Source of the DNA: Hyphomicrobiaceae bacterium
GTDB taxonomy: Bacteria > Pseudomonadota > Alphaproteobacteria > Rhizobiales > Hyphomicrobiaceae
Length of the DNA: 34,213 nucleotides
NCBI GenBank assembly: GCA_025350265.1
Contig: JANXYD010000228.1
Coordinates: 1-34,213, forward strand
Direction: 5' to 3'
Below, piece after piece: positions 24,634-32,638 of this stretch (positions within the stretch are counted from its first letter, which is position 1; the number at the start of each line of letters is the position of its first letter). A program made the position numbers and the translations under genes. Under the pieces are notes generated by a model. The model saw nothing but the letters and a program-made list of their open reading frames with translations. It had not been told where the DNA came from and ran no database searches.

Positions 24634-25620
24634 ATGGCTGCAAAAATCTCGCGGCGAGAAGCGATTGCAGCGGGACTGGCAGCCTCCGCGCTGCCGCGTG
24701 CCAGCGCGCGCGCCGACACGTGGCCTTCACACACGATCACACTGGTCCATGGCTTCGGCGCGGGTGGCAACGCGGACGTCGTTGCGCGGTTGATCGCTGC
24801 GAACCTGTCGACGCGCATCGGCCAGGCAGTCATCGTCGAGCCCAAGCCTGGCGCTGGCGGACGCATCGCGGCCGTCCACACCGCAAAGGCTGCTGCGGAT
24901 GGCTATACGCTGGCAATTCTGCCGGGCGGCCACGCCATCGCGCCTGCAATTTATGACGGATTGCCGTATGACACGGTCAATGATTTCAGCTTCATCGGCA
25001 TGGCGACGGAGTTTCCATTCCTGCTCGTCACCTATGCCGATCACGCCGTCAAATCGCTGCGGGATCTGCTCGACAAAGCGGCGGCTTCCGCGGTGCCGAT
25101 GACCTACGGCTCGGCTGGCAACGGAACGGGTCAGCACATGGCAGGCGCGTTGTTTGCGAGCATGGCCGGTGTGAAGTTGCAGCACGTGCCGTTCAAGGGC
25201 GGGGCGCAAGGTGCTACGGATTTGCTCGGTAAGCACATTGATTTCATGTTCGAGACACCGACGTTGTTGCTGGAACTCGTCAAAAGCGGACAATTGCGCG
25301 CGCTGGCGGTCACCGGTTCCACGCGTTTTTTTGCGTTGCCTGAGGTGCCAGCCATTGCCGAAGCAGTGCCCGGTTATGAGACGACGTCATGGCTCGGCCT
25401 CGCTGCGCCGCCGAAGCTGCCGGCCGAGATCGTGTCGCGCTTGAACACCGAATTACGCGCCATTCTCGCGGACAAGACCGTCGAGGATCGGATGCGCCAG
25501 CTTGGCAACGTACCGACCGCGACAAGCCCGGAAGCCTTCAAGGCGCGCGTCAGCTCGGATGTGGCAAAGTGGACCAAGATCGCCGAGGATGCCGGCATCA
25601 AGCGCGCGGTTGCACAGTGA
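24634..25620 (+). CDS. tripartite tricarboxylate transporter substrate-binding protein (Bug/TctC family)
   Basis: This 328-residue periplasmic binding protein has a twin-arginine-like signal (ISRREAIAAGLAASALP, cleavage near residue 28). Bug-family segments follow: ITLVHGFGAGGNADVVARLI, VIVEPKPGAGGRIAAVHTAK, HVPFKGGAQGATDLLGKHID and MFETPTLLLELVKSGQLRAL. Bug proteins capture carboxylates or amides for TctA/TctB membrane permeases, or act as orphans for sensing. No tctA or tctB is adjacent. TGGGGGAA lies a few bases before the ATG at 24634. It follows the GntR gene on the same strand and converges with soxD. The export pathway is inferred from the RR motif, which here is not a strict Tat consensus. 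Confidence 0.9.
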   Translation: MAAKISRREAIAAGLAASALPRASARADTWPSHTITLVHGFGAGGNADVVARLIAANLSTRIGQAVIVEPKPGAGGRIAAVHTAKAAADGYTLAILPGGHAIAPAIYDGLPYDTVNDFSFIGMATEFPFLLVTYADHAVKSLRDLLDKAAASAVPMTYGSAGNGTGQHMAGALFASMAGVKLQHVPFKGGAQGATDLLGKHIDFMFETPTLLLELVKSGQLRALAVTGSTRFFALPEVPAIAEAVPGYETTSWLGLAAPPKLPAEIVSRLNTELRAILADKTVEDRMRQLGNVPTATSPEAFKARVSSDVAKWTKIAEDAGIKRAVAQ

Positions 25621-25694
25621 ACTGAGGCGTGGCGACACGCTCAACCGGCGAGAGTATCAGCGAACCGAGCAGGTGCTCTGCCGCATCCATGCCG

Positions 25695-25721
25695 GGATCG
25701 CGCGAGGTAACTGCGCGATCC
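25695..25721. terminator. hairpin between convergent Bug and soxD genes
   Basis: GGATCGCGC and GCGCGATCC form a nine-base perfect stem with loop GAGGTAACT, located in the 130-bp gap between the Bug gene stop (25620) and the soxD stop (25751). There is no clear T-run on either side, so it could be a weak bidirectional terminator or a barrier stem. Confidence 0.4.
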
Positions 25722-25750
25722 AAAACCTGGTCGCTGGCGTCTGGGCGTCA

Positions 25751-26413
25751 TCAATCAACCTTCGGCCCGGCTTTCTGGCCTGGCGTCACATCGACGGCCA
25801 TGGCCCGCCCGATAACTGCTGCTGCCTCCTTGCTGCACTCTTTCATGCACGGTTTGCGCGCCCAGAACTGCTTTTCTGAGACTTCGCGATCGTCATCATA
25901 AAAGCCGTCAGCATTCGGCATTTTGACCGCCGGCAGCGTCTTCTCGCTCAATTCGAAATTTGGATCCTTGACGATATCGTTGAGGCTGAGGAGATAGGCG
26001 GTCACGGCATAGAGATCGTCATCACTGAGGGACTGCGCGTTACCGAACGGCATGGCGCGCCTGACGTAGTCGAACACCGTCGTCGCATATGGCCAATACG
26101 AGCCGATGGTCTTGAACGGGCGATCGGCTTTAAGCGTCCCGTGCCCACCTGCCAGCTCCGGCCAGCGACCTTTGCCCTCGCCGAATTCGCCATGGCACGT
26201 CGCGCACTGCGTCTGAAAAATAGTCTCGCCTCTTGCGGCCGTTCCCTTGCCGACGGGAAGTCCTTTGCCATCGGGCCGCACAGCGATGTCCCAGGCTTTT
26301 ATTTCGGCCACCGTCGCTTCGCGACCAACACCGAGTTGCTGTGCGAGAACCGCACTGGCAGAGGCGGCCAGGACCAACGCGGCAACCGATGCGCGCTTAA
26401 GAAATCTCGACAT
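25751..26413 (-). CDS. soxD: SoxD, monoheme cytochrome c subunit of sulfane dehydrogenase SoxCD
   Basis: This 220-residue protein has a signal peptide (ASVAALVLAASASAVLA, cleavage near residue 24) and one c-type heme motif in TQCATCHGEFGEGKGRWPEL. It is periplasmic and takes electrons from the molybdenum subunit SoxC during oxidation of the sulfane sulfur on SoxY. The size and single CxxCH match the shorter monoheme SoxD rather than the longer diheme form of Paracoccus. The C-terminal KPCMKECSKEAA has Cys without heme His. The ATG at 26413 lies inside the end of soxC, so the genes overlap by 17 bases. It is the last gene of the soxYZBCD run. Confidence 0.93.
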   Translation of the reverse strand: MSRFLKRASVAALVLAASASAVLAQQLGVGREATVAEIKAWDIAVRPDGKGLPVGKGTAARGETIFQTQCATCHGEFGEGKGRWPELAGGHGTLKADRPFKTIGSYWPYATTVFDYVRRAMPFGNAQSLSDDDLYAVTAYLLSLNDIVKDPNFELSEKTLPAVKMPNADGFYDDDREVSEKQFWARKPCMKECSKEAAAVIGRAMAVDVTPGQKAGPKVD

Positions 26414-27707
26414 TTTCCGTCTCCCCGTTGCTGCGCACCAGCCACGTCTGAATGCCGTTGTTGTGATAAATGTTGTTAACGCCGCGTACTTTGCGCAGCT
26501 CGTTCTTGGTCGGCTGCACATAACCAGTCTCGTCGTGCGCGCGCGACTGGATCACCAGTTCTTGCCCTTGCCAGTCGAAGTCGACGTAAAAGCGCGTCAG
26601 CGACTTGTCGAGAACGAGACCATCGATGCGCGCCTCCTGCCAGTTGCGGCCGCCATCCATCGTGACGTCGACGCGGGTAACCTTGCCACGTCCTGACCAT
26701 GCGAGCCCCGAAAGTACGTTGCGGCCTTTGGCCAGCAGCGGTGCCTCGGGCGAGGGATTGGTGACGACGGACTTGGCGTCCATGATGAAGGAAAAACGGC
26801 GCGCGCGGCCGTCCGACATCAGGCTGGTATATTTCGATGTTTCTTCGTGGGTGTGCCAGGGCTGATCGCCGACCTCGATGCGGCGCAGCCATTTCACCCA
26901 CATGTTACCTTCCCAACCCGGCACGACGAGACGAACCGGATAGCCCTGCTCGGTGCGCAGCGCCTCACCATTCATCTTGAAGGCGATGAGACAATCGTTG
27001 AGTGCTTTGTCGAGCGGGATAGAGCGCGTCATCCCGGCCGCGTCGGCACCTTCCGCGAGCAGCCATTTGCCGTTGGGCTTGACGCCAGCCTCTTCGAGCA
27101 GAGCTTTCAGCGGCACCGCGGTGTACATGACGTTGTGCACCATGCCGTGCGTGAACTGGCAGCCGTTGAGCTGCGCGCCGCGCCATTCCATGCCCGAGTT
27201 CGCCGCACACTCCAGAAAGTGAATCCGATTGGTGCGCGGGAAACGCTTGAGATCATCCAGCGTGAAAATCAGCGGCTTGTTGACGAGGCCGTGGATCATC
27301 AACCGATAGTCGAGCGGCTTGATTTCGGCCGCGCCACCGTGATGGCGCTCGAAGCACAGGCCATTCGGGGTAATGATGCCATCGAGTTCGTGCAGCGGCG
27401 TAAAGTTGACGGAGCTCTCACGCGAGGCGGTCAACCACTCCACATCGCGGCGGACAACGTGCTTTTCGAATTTGGACGGTTTCCCATACGGATGCGCTGC
27501 CACGCCGTCCCCCAGTACCTTCGACCAATCGGGCACGTTCGGCGGCAGGTTCTTTGGATTGGCGACAGCGGCGCTTCCGGGCTTTTGCTGGGCGCTTGCG
27601 CGGCCAACACCGGTCATGGCCATGCCGCCCGCCAACGTCGACGTCATGAATTTGCGGCGACTGGTCGTTGTCACATCCGATCCAGGCTCACTCGGCGACT
27701 TCGTCAT
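26397..27707 (-). CDS. soxC: SoxC, molybdenum subunit of sulfane dehydrogenase
   Basis: This 436-residue member of the sulfite oxidase family has a twin-arginine signal (TTTSRRKFMTSTLAGGMAM, arginines 17-18), so it is exported folded with its molybdopterin cofactor. The molybdenum-binding Cys is Cys167 in RIHFLECAANSGMEWRG. Other family segments are GLCFERHHGGAAEIKPLDYR, PVRLVVPGWEGNMWVKWLRR and the dimerisation domain with GLAWSGRGKVTRVDVTMDGG. SoxCD oxidises the SoxY-bound sulfane sulfur by six electrons, so thiosulfate can go fully to sulfate without stored sulfur. A GGGAGCG site precedes the ATG at 27707. It is translationally overlapped with soxD and lies 40 bp behind soxB. Confidence 0.95.
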   Translation of the reverse strand: MTKSPSEPGSDVTTTSRRKFMTSTLAGGMAMTGVGRASAQQKPGSAAVANPKNLPPNVPDWSKVLGDGVAAHPYGKPSKFEKHVVRRDVEWLTASRESSVNFTPLHELDGIITPNGLCFERHHGGAAEIKPLDYRLMIHGLVNKPLIFTLDDLKRFPRTNRIHFLECAANSGMEWRGAQLNGCQFTHGMVHNVMYTAVPLKALLEEAGVKPNGKWLLAEGADAAGMTRSIPLDKALNDCLIAFKMNGEALRTEQGYPVRLVVPGWEGNMWVKWLRRIEVGDQPWHTHEETSKYTSLMSDGRARRFSFIMDAKSVVTNPSPEAPLLAKGRNVLSGLAWSGRGKVTRVDVTMDGGRNWQEARIDGLVLDKSLTRFYVDFDWQGQELVIQSRAHDETGYVQPTKNELRKVRGVNNIYHNNGIQTWLVRSNGETENVEIS

Positions 27708-27747
27708 GTGGTATCGCTCCCAAACAGAGTGCTCGCTTCAAGCCGGT

Positions 27748-29433
27748 TCATTGACCAGCAATTTTTACGGACAGGTTTTCGCTGGTACGGACGGTCTTTT
27801 GCGTCTCGATATGCTTGGCCACCACATCCCAGATGGGCGGTCCTTCGGTGCCCTGATTGACGCTGGCCCAGCCGGCCACCGTGTAGTCTTTCGCTGCATC
27901 GATGACTGCGCCGGATTTGAGCAGCGTCATGTTCGAAATGCGATGGCCGATGGGCTTGGAAATATCGATGCTGTAGCCAAGGCCGCCGGTGCGCACCATG
28001 TCGCCACCCTGCTGGTAGTACGGATCGGGATTGAAAATGTTGTCGGCAACGTCTTCGAGAATATCTTTGAGACGCCCGCCGCTCATCGCCATGCGATAGC
28101 AGGCCGGATAGCTCATCGCAGTGGCGTTGGTGATGTCTTCGAAGGTGATGTCCTGCCCCGGCAAGATGCTTGTGCCCCAGCGAATACCAGGCGAAAGAGC
28201 GATCTCCGCGTCGCGTTGCGTCAGCATGGCGTCACAGATGACGTCATCGAGAGAGCCGTTGAAATTGCCGCGGCGATAGAGCATCCCGTCCGTTTTACCG
28301 AGCACGCGGCCGAGGTCGGCGGCATAGGGCGCGCGATGTTTGGCAATAACCGCAGCGGTTTCCGCGTCGGGCGTGATTGCATCGGCGAAGATCGGGATCA
28401 GGCGGTAGTTGAAGCCCTTGATCTGCTTGCCTTGCACGTCGAGATCGAGACGGGAAACAAACTTGCCGTGGCAGCCTGACGCCACCAGCAGCGTCTTGCC
28501 GACTTTGGTAACTTCTGGGATGGCGTCGTGGGTATGGCCGGTGAGAATGACATCGATGCCGCTGACGCGTTGCGCCATCTTGCGATCGACGTCAAAGCCG
28601 TTGTGCGACAGCAGCACGACAAGGTCGGCACCAGCCGCCTTGGCGGCGTCGACTTCCTTCTGCATTTCCGTCTCGCGGATGCCAAAAGTCCAATTCGGAA
28701 TCATCCAGCGCGGATTGGCGATGGGCGTGAACGGCAACGCCTGACCGATGACCGCAATGTTTACGCCACCACGTTCAAACATCTTTTGCGCCGGGAAGAC
28801 GGGATCCTCGAACTCCTTGTCGCGAACATTCTGGGCGAGGAACGGGAAGCCCAGTGCCGCAGTTATTTCCTTGACGCGGGCTTCACCGAGCGTGAACTCC
28901 CAATGCCCCGTCATGGCATCGGGGCGCAAGATCGCCATGGCATCCACCATGTCTTGGCCGAGCGTCTTGTGCGACGTCCAACTGTTGGTCCAGGTGTCGC
29001 CGCCGTCGAGCAGCAGCACCTTGCCATCACGCTCGGCGCGGACTGCCTTGACGATCGTGGCGATGCGATCGAGACCGCCCATGCGGCCGTAGGTGCGCGC
29101 AAGGTTGGCGAAGTCGTTATAGGTCAGTGCGTGGGCCGCGGCCGAACCCGCCTTGAGCTTGAATTTTTCGATGAACGCGTCGCCGGTGATATGCGGCACT
29201 ACGCCCTTGTTTTCGCCGACGCCGATATTGATCGAGGGCTCGCGGAAGTGCAGCGGCATTAACTGGCCGTGCAGGTCGGTGATGTGCAGGAGCGTAACGT
29301 TGCCTGTGGCATCGAAACGGAGCAGGTCGGTTTCAGTCAACTTTCCCTGTGCTGCAACCCGGGTGTGCGCACCAGCCGCCCCCAGCAGGACGGCCGTAGA
29401 AGTCGCTGTCAGAAAATCACGGCGGGAGATCAT
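27748..29433 (-). CDS. soxB: SoxB, thiosulfohydrolase
   Basis: This 561-residue protein of the metallophosphatase/5'-nucleotidase superfamily has a twin-arginine signal (MISRRDFLTATSTAVLLGAA). The di-manganese site residues are visible: LLHITDLHGQL (His50, Asp53, His55), LLDGGDTWTNSW (Asp146), MTGHWEFTLGEA (His177), LLSHNGFDVDR and ILTGHTHDAIPE. SoxB hydrolyses the sulfonate from SoxY-thiocysteine-S-sulfate and releases sulfate in the periplasm. Length is standard for the family. The gene lies between soxZ (119 bp upstream) and soxC. No strong binding site is seen before the ATG at 29433. Confidence 0.97.
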   Translation of the reverse strand: MISRRDFLTATSTAVLLGAAGAHTRVAAQGKLTETDLLRFDATGNVTLLHITDLHGQLMPLHFREPSINIGVGENKGVVPHITGDAFIEKFKLKAGSAAAHALTYNDFANLARTYGRMGGLDRIATIVKAVRAERDGKVLLLDGGDTWTNSWTSHKTLGQDMVDAMAILRPDAMTGHWEFTLGEARVKEITAALGFPFLAQNVRDKEFEDPVFPAQKMFERGGVNIAVIGQALPFTPIANPRWMIPNWTFGIRETEMQKEVDAAKAAGADLVVLLSHNGFDVDRKMAQRVSGIDVILTGHTHDAIPEVTKVGKTLLVASGCHGKFVSRLDLDVQGKQIKGFNYRLIPIFADAITPDAETAAVIAKHRAPYAADLGRVLGKTDGMLYRRGNFNGSLDDVICDAMLTQRDAEIALSPGIRWGTSILPGQDITFEDITNATAMSYPACYRMAMSGGRLKDILEDVADNIFNPDPYYQQGGDMVRTGGLGYSIDISKPIGHRISNMTLLKSGAVIDAAKDYTVAGWASVNQGTEGPPIWDVVAKHIETQKTVRTSENLSVKIAGQ

Positions 29434-29552
29434 GCGGAAACTTTCATCAGACCATTCATTGCGAGAAGTCGCAGATCTCCCATCGCCAAAACGATCGTCT
29501 TGACGCAGAAACCGACCGACTGATGCATTTCACTAAGACAGTTCGCGCCGGC

Positions 29553-29888
29553 TCAGCCGACGGTGACTTTCTGTTCGGCCTTGTAGACGGACCCGTCGTC
29601 GTCGAGCCACGAGAACTCGAACGTGCCAGTTTCGGGGACCCGCACAAAGAACGATTGATAAGGGTTGGCTGAGACCGCCGAGCCCCAATCGGCCTTCATG
29701 ACCTCGCGGCCGTTGAAAGTGACCGTGAACTGTTTGATGATTCTGCGCGGCACGGTTTGCCCGCTCGCATCCTTGCGCTGCCCGCTCTCCATCTCATGGG
29801 AGATAAGCGTTTTGACTTCGATGACTTCGCCGGCTTTGGCAGTCGCCGGCATGCGGACGCGAGGTGTGGGTTTGGGGGTGTCAGCCAT
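29553..29888 (-). CDS. soxZ: SoxZ, sulfur carrier complex subunit
   Basis: This 111-residue protein is the SoxZ partner of SoxY: an all-beta protein without its own signal peptide, exported together with SoxY. The sequence starts MADTPKPTPRVRMPATAKAG and has EVKTLISHEMESGQRKD, PRRIIKQFTVTFNGREVMKA and PETGTFEFSWLDDDGSVYKA, all typical. I chose the ATG at 29888, since the seven residues encoded upstream are not seen in relatives. It follows soxY with 63 bp between. Confidence 0.95.
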   Translation of the reverse strand: MADTPKPTPRVRMPATAKAGEVIEVKTLISHEMESGQRKDASGQTVPRRIIKQFTVTFNGREVMKADWGSAVSANPYQSFFVRVPETGTFEFSWLDDDGSVYKAEQKVTVG

Positions 29889-29951
29889 GGTGATAAACCT
29901 CAGAAGCAATTGTCAGGACGGCAGAAAGAAGCGATCGCCAACGCAGGCGCG

Positions 29952-30440
29952 TCAGCCGCCGCAGCCGCCGATCGTCACTTTGACTTCCTTGCGGGCGGTG
30001 TAGATCTCACCGTTCGACATCTCGGCTACGGCAATGATGTTTTGTGTCGTAGCCAGGCGAATACGGATTGCGGCCGCCGCTTTCGGGCTCAAGGACGTGA
30101 ACATGAACGAGGCGACGAGCGGATTTGGGTTGCCTTCAGCGAAGAAATGGATCGCCTTGACGTAATCCTTGTCCGTCATCGGGCTTTCGACCTCGAAGGC
30201 CAACGGCACAACGAGGCCGTTTTCAGCGATCGTCGGCAAATCGAGCTTGATCTTGCCGTCCAACAGTTTTTTGTCGCCGAACATAGTCTTGATTTCGGCA
30301 ACGACGGCTTCGGGTGCTGCGCTCGCGAGCGTCGAAAATCCGAGCAGTGCGGCGGATGTGCCGAGTGCCAGCTTGAATAAATCGCGGCGTGATCGAACGC
30401 ACACGGCCGAATGCTCGACCGAAGACTGTGGCAGGCTCAT
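29952..30440 (-). CDS. soxY: SoxY, sulfur carrier protein
   Basis: This 162-residue protein is the SoxY subunit that carries the reaction intermediates on a C-terminal swinging arm; the sequence ends in KVTIGGCGG with the carrier Cys160. The twin-arginine signal ([20 protein letters not shown]) exports SoxYZ to the periplasm. The domain in between (VEIKTM-like strand, [40 protein letters not shown]) fits SoxY. It is the first gene of the leftward soxY-Z-B-C-D run and is divergent from soxA over 206 bp that contain the likely control sites. Confidence 0.96.
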   Translation of the reverse strand: MSLPQSSVEHSAVCVRSRRDLFKLALGTSAALLGFSTLASAAPEAVVAEIKTMFGDKKLLDGKIKLDLPTIAENGLVVPLAFEVESPMTDKDYVKAIHFFAEGNPNPLVASFMFTSLSPKAAAAIRIRLATTQNIIAVAEMSNGEIYTARKEVKVTIGGCGG

Positions 30441-30539
30441 CTGTCGCTCCCTATTGCTACGAGCGTTGTGCCAACCCGACGAAGTGCGGCAAGGCAGTCG
30501 CCCACGATCTGTTATATTTGATTACTAACATGTATGCAT

Positions 30540-30559
30540 ATTTGCTTGCAACAAATCAT
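30540..30559. promoter_or_regulatory. candidate SoxR operator in the soxY-soxA promoter region
   Basis: ATTTG-CTTGCAA-CAAAT (30540-30556) is an inverted repeat with TTGCAA in its centre. CTTGCAACAAATCAT resembles CTTGCAAATCAT in the inverted repeat before the soxR gene. An eight-base palindrome TATGCATA lies directly to the left (30533-30540). On the minus strand TTGCAA could be a -35 element for soxY, so binding here could block transcription. The 206-bp gap 30441-30646 is otherwise without genes. Confidence 0.5.
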
Positions 30560-30646
30560 TCGTCGAAGGTACACTCCGAGCTTGAAGCCTTGGTGCTTCG
30601 TCAGCAGCACACAGATGCTGCGACGCAACAAATTGGGAGGCGCGAT

Positions 30647-31483
30647 GTGAGGACTTTCTGGTTGCCGGTGTTGGGTTTGAGCCTGATTGCGCTAGGCTGG
30701 ATCGGGTGCGGGAGCGCGGCGTTTGCACAAACAGCAGACGCGACCGAGAAGGAGATCGAGCGGTATCGCGCAATGATCTCAGATCCGATGGCGAACCCAG
30801 CGTTCCTCAATGTCGATCGGGGCGAGGCGCTTTGGTCACTGGCGCGGGGCACCAAGAATGTGTCGCTGCAGACCTGCGATTTGGGTGAAGGGGCCGGCAA
30901 GATCGACGGTGCTTATGCCAAACTGCCACGCTATTTCAAGGACGCCGACCGCGTCATGGATTTGGAGCAGCGGTTGCTGTGGTGCATGGAGGCCGTGCAG
31001 GGGTTCGACACCAAGGACATCATCAAGCGGCGCTTCAGTGGCCCGGGTGTCGTCTCCGACATGGAAGACCTCGTCGCCTACATCGCGCAAAAATCGTCCG
31101 GGGCGAAGTTCGCGGTAACGCATTCGCATCCAAAGGAGCAGGAGGTTTATGCGGTTGGAGAGGCGATGTTCTATCGCCGCTCGGCGGTCATGGATTTTTC
31201 GTGCGCGACGTGTCATTCGGAAGACGGCAAACGCATTCGACTGCAAGGGTTGCCAAATCTCACCAAGCCCGGCAAAGCCGTGCAGGAGACGATGGGCTCC
31301 TGGCCGACGTATCGCGTCTCGCAAAGCCAGATGCGCACGATGCAGCATCGATTGTGGGATTGTTATCGGCAGATGCGCATGCCTATCCCTGACTATGCAT
31401 CCGATGGCATTACGGCACTGACGCTTTATCTTACCAAAAATGCCGAGGGCGGCGAGATCCTCGTGCCTTCGATCAAACGATAG
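30647..31483 (+). CDS. soxA: SoxA, catalytic c-type cytochrome subunit of SoxAX
   Basis: This 278-residue protein starts at GTG 30647, with GGGAGG upstream; the frame is open further left but those codons do not resemble SoxA. A signal peptide is present ([20 protein letters not shown]). The single heme motif is [10 protein letters not shown] (Cys186, Cys189, His190), and the active-site Cys ligand, known to be a persulfide in SoxA, is Cys239 in [12 protein letters not shown]. Cys77 (LQTCDLG) and Cys113 (LLWCMEA) stand in the N-terminal domain where diheme SoxA binds a second heme; here no CxxCH is left, so this is the monoheme type with a probable disulfide. SoxAX joins thiosulfate to the SoxY cysteine. 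soxX starts nine bases after the stop. Confidence 0.95.
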   Translation: MRTFWLPVLGLSLIALGWIGCGSAAFAQTADATEKEIERYRAMISDPMANPAFLNVDRGEALWSLARGTKNVSLQTCDLGEGAGKIDGAYAKLPRYFKDADRVMDLEQRLLWCMEAVQGFDTKDIIKRRFSGPGVVSDMEDLVAYIAQKSSGAKFAVTHSHPKEQEVYAVGEAMFYRRSAVMDFSCATCHSEDGKRIRLQGLPNLTKPGKAVQETMGSWPTYRVSQSQMRTMQHRLWDCYRQMRMPIPDYASDGITALTLYLTKNAEGGEILVPSIKR

Positions 31484-31492
31484 GGAGCGCCA

Positions 31493-32125
31493 ATGATGAC
31501 CAAATTATTGCAATTACTCACAGCGCTCCTCTCGTTCGCAACGCTTTTGGCTCCGCCCACCTTGGCGCAGAGCCCCGCGAAGGTTTCGCCGGACCTTGTC
31601 GAAGCCTATGTAAAAGGGACATGGAAAACGCCAGCCGAAGGCTGGCAGGCGCGCATCGATCAGGATGACACACAGCGCGCATGTTCGCTCAGCCGCAATC
31701 AACCAGCGAAAGCCGAGTTCGACAAGATCCTGGCGCGCGAAAAGGCTGCTGTCGTATTTCCTGCCGATGGGGTGGTGCTGGGCAAATGGCAGGACGGCGA
31801 GAAGGTGGCGCAGATCGGGACGGGTGGGCAGTTCACCGACAGCCCCACCGGTCCGCGTGGCGGCAACTGCTATGCCTGTCATCAGATGGCGCTGACAGAG
31901 TTGAGTTACGGCACACTCGGTCCAAGCCTGCAAGAGTACGGCAAGATCCGAAAATACAGCGGCGATGACGCCAAGGCGGCCTACGCCAAGATCTATAACG
32001 CGCAATCGGTGCTGCCATGCTCGAACATGCCGCGCTTCGGGCACAACAAGTTTCTCTCGGAACAGCAGATGAAGGACGTGACGGCGTACCTGTTTGATCC
32101 AGAGAGCCCGGTCAACAAAAAGTAG
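31493..32125 (+). CDS. soxX: SoxX, monoheme cytochrome subunit of SoxAX
   Basis: This 210-residue protein has a signal peptide (LLQLLTALLSFATLLAPPTL, cleavage near residue 26). The heme motif is NCYACHQMALTELSYGTLGP (Cys126, Cys129, His130), and LPCSNMPRFG holds the likely distal Met179. The C-terminal KDVTAYLFDPESPVNKK is typical. SoxX accepts electrons from the SoxA reaction and passes them to small periplasmic cytochromes. The start is ATGATG at 31493, so one codon is uncertain. Two further cysteines (64 and 176) could form a disulfide. It is in operon with soxA; soxR begins 156 bp downstream behind an inverted repeat. Confidence 0.95.
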   Translation: MMTKLLQLLTALLSFATLLAPPTLAQSPAKVSPDLVEAYVKGTWKTPAEGWQARIDQDDTQRACSLSRNQPAKAEFDKILAREKAAVVFPADGVVLGKWQDGEKVAQIGTGGQFTDSPTGPRGGNCYACHQMALTELSYGTLGPSLQEYGKIRKYSGDDAKAAYAKIYNAQSVLPCSNMPRFGHNKFLSEQQMKDVTAYLFDPESPVNKK

Positions 32126-32180
32126 AATGAAGCGAGATGAAGCCGACATGACGACGCGGCTCATCACTAAAGATTCTAGT

Positions 32181-32246
32181 GTGATTCAGATTTGCAAGTT
32201 CGGTTCCAAGCGCGCGGCACAATCCGACGAACTTGCAAATCATCAC
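32181..32246. promoter_or_regulatory. 66-bp inverted repeat before soxR, candidate SoxR double operator
   Basis: GATTTGCAAGTTCG (32189-32202) and CGAACTTGCAAATC (32228-32241) are perfect 14-base complements. They are extended outward by GTGAT (32181-32185) and ATCAC (32242-32246), with a three-base insertion in the left arm. The loop is 25 bases. Each arm has its own TTGCAA palindrome, so two dimer sites are possible. The repeat could alternatively be an RNA stem ending the soxAX transcript, but no T-run follows. Confidence 0.65.
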
Positions 32247-32281
32247 ACCAGCACAAAATTGAAGAGCCCAAGCTAATCGCG

Positions 32282-32638
32282 ATGACCAAAATCCTATCCC
32301 AAGAAATTGAAGATGCGCTTGAGCGCGGCCAGGAAGTTTCGCCTGAACTGCATAGCCTGATGCAAAAAGCCCGCAACGCCAGCGACTTTCTCAAAGCTCT
32401 CGCGCATGAGAACAGGCTCGTCATCCTCTGCCTGTTGGCTGAGCGCGAACGCTCGGTGACGGAGCTTGAAGGGTTATTGGCCCTGAGCCAGACGGCTGTG
32501 TCGCAACAACTGGCGCGGCTGCGCCATGAAAAATTGGTGACGACGCGGCGAGATGGGCGCTCCATCTACTACAGCCTCGCCGACGACACGACGAAGCGGT
32601 TCATCCAGGCGATTTACGACAAGTTCTGCCGTGAGTGA
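32282..32638 (+). CDS. soxR: SoxR, ArsR family persulfide-responsive repressor
   Basis: This 118-residue protein is an ArsR-type winged helix: LKALAHENRLVILCLLAERE, SVTELEGLLALSQTAVSQQL (recognition helix) and LARLRHEKLVTTRRDGRSIY (wing). Two cysteines are present, Cys50 at the end of a helix and Cys116 near the C-terminus. Their 66-residue spacing equals that of the sulfane-sulfur sensors SqrR (41/107) and BigR (42/108). It should repress the sox genes until persulfide forms a bridge between these cysteines. The ATG at 32282 is preferred; a TTG at 32192 would read through the inverted repeat. The stop overlaps the soxT start (GTGA), so they are coupled. Confidence 0.92.
   Translation: MTKILSQEIEDALERGQEVSPELHSLMQKARNASDFLKALAHENRLVILCLLAERERSVTELEGLLALSQTAVSQQLARLRHEKLVTTRRDGRSIYYSLADDTTKRFIQAIYDKFCRE

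Noticed and set aside
27373-29262. Plus-strand open frames opposite soxC and soxB
   Set aside because: They are antisense shadows of clearly identified sox genes.
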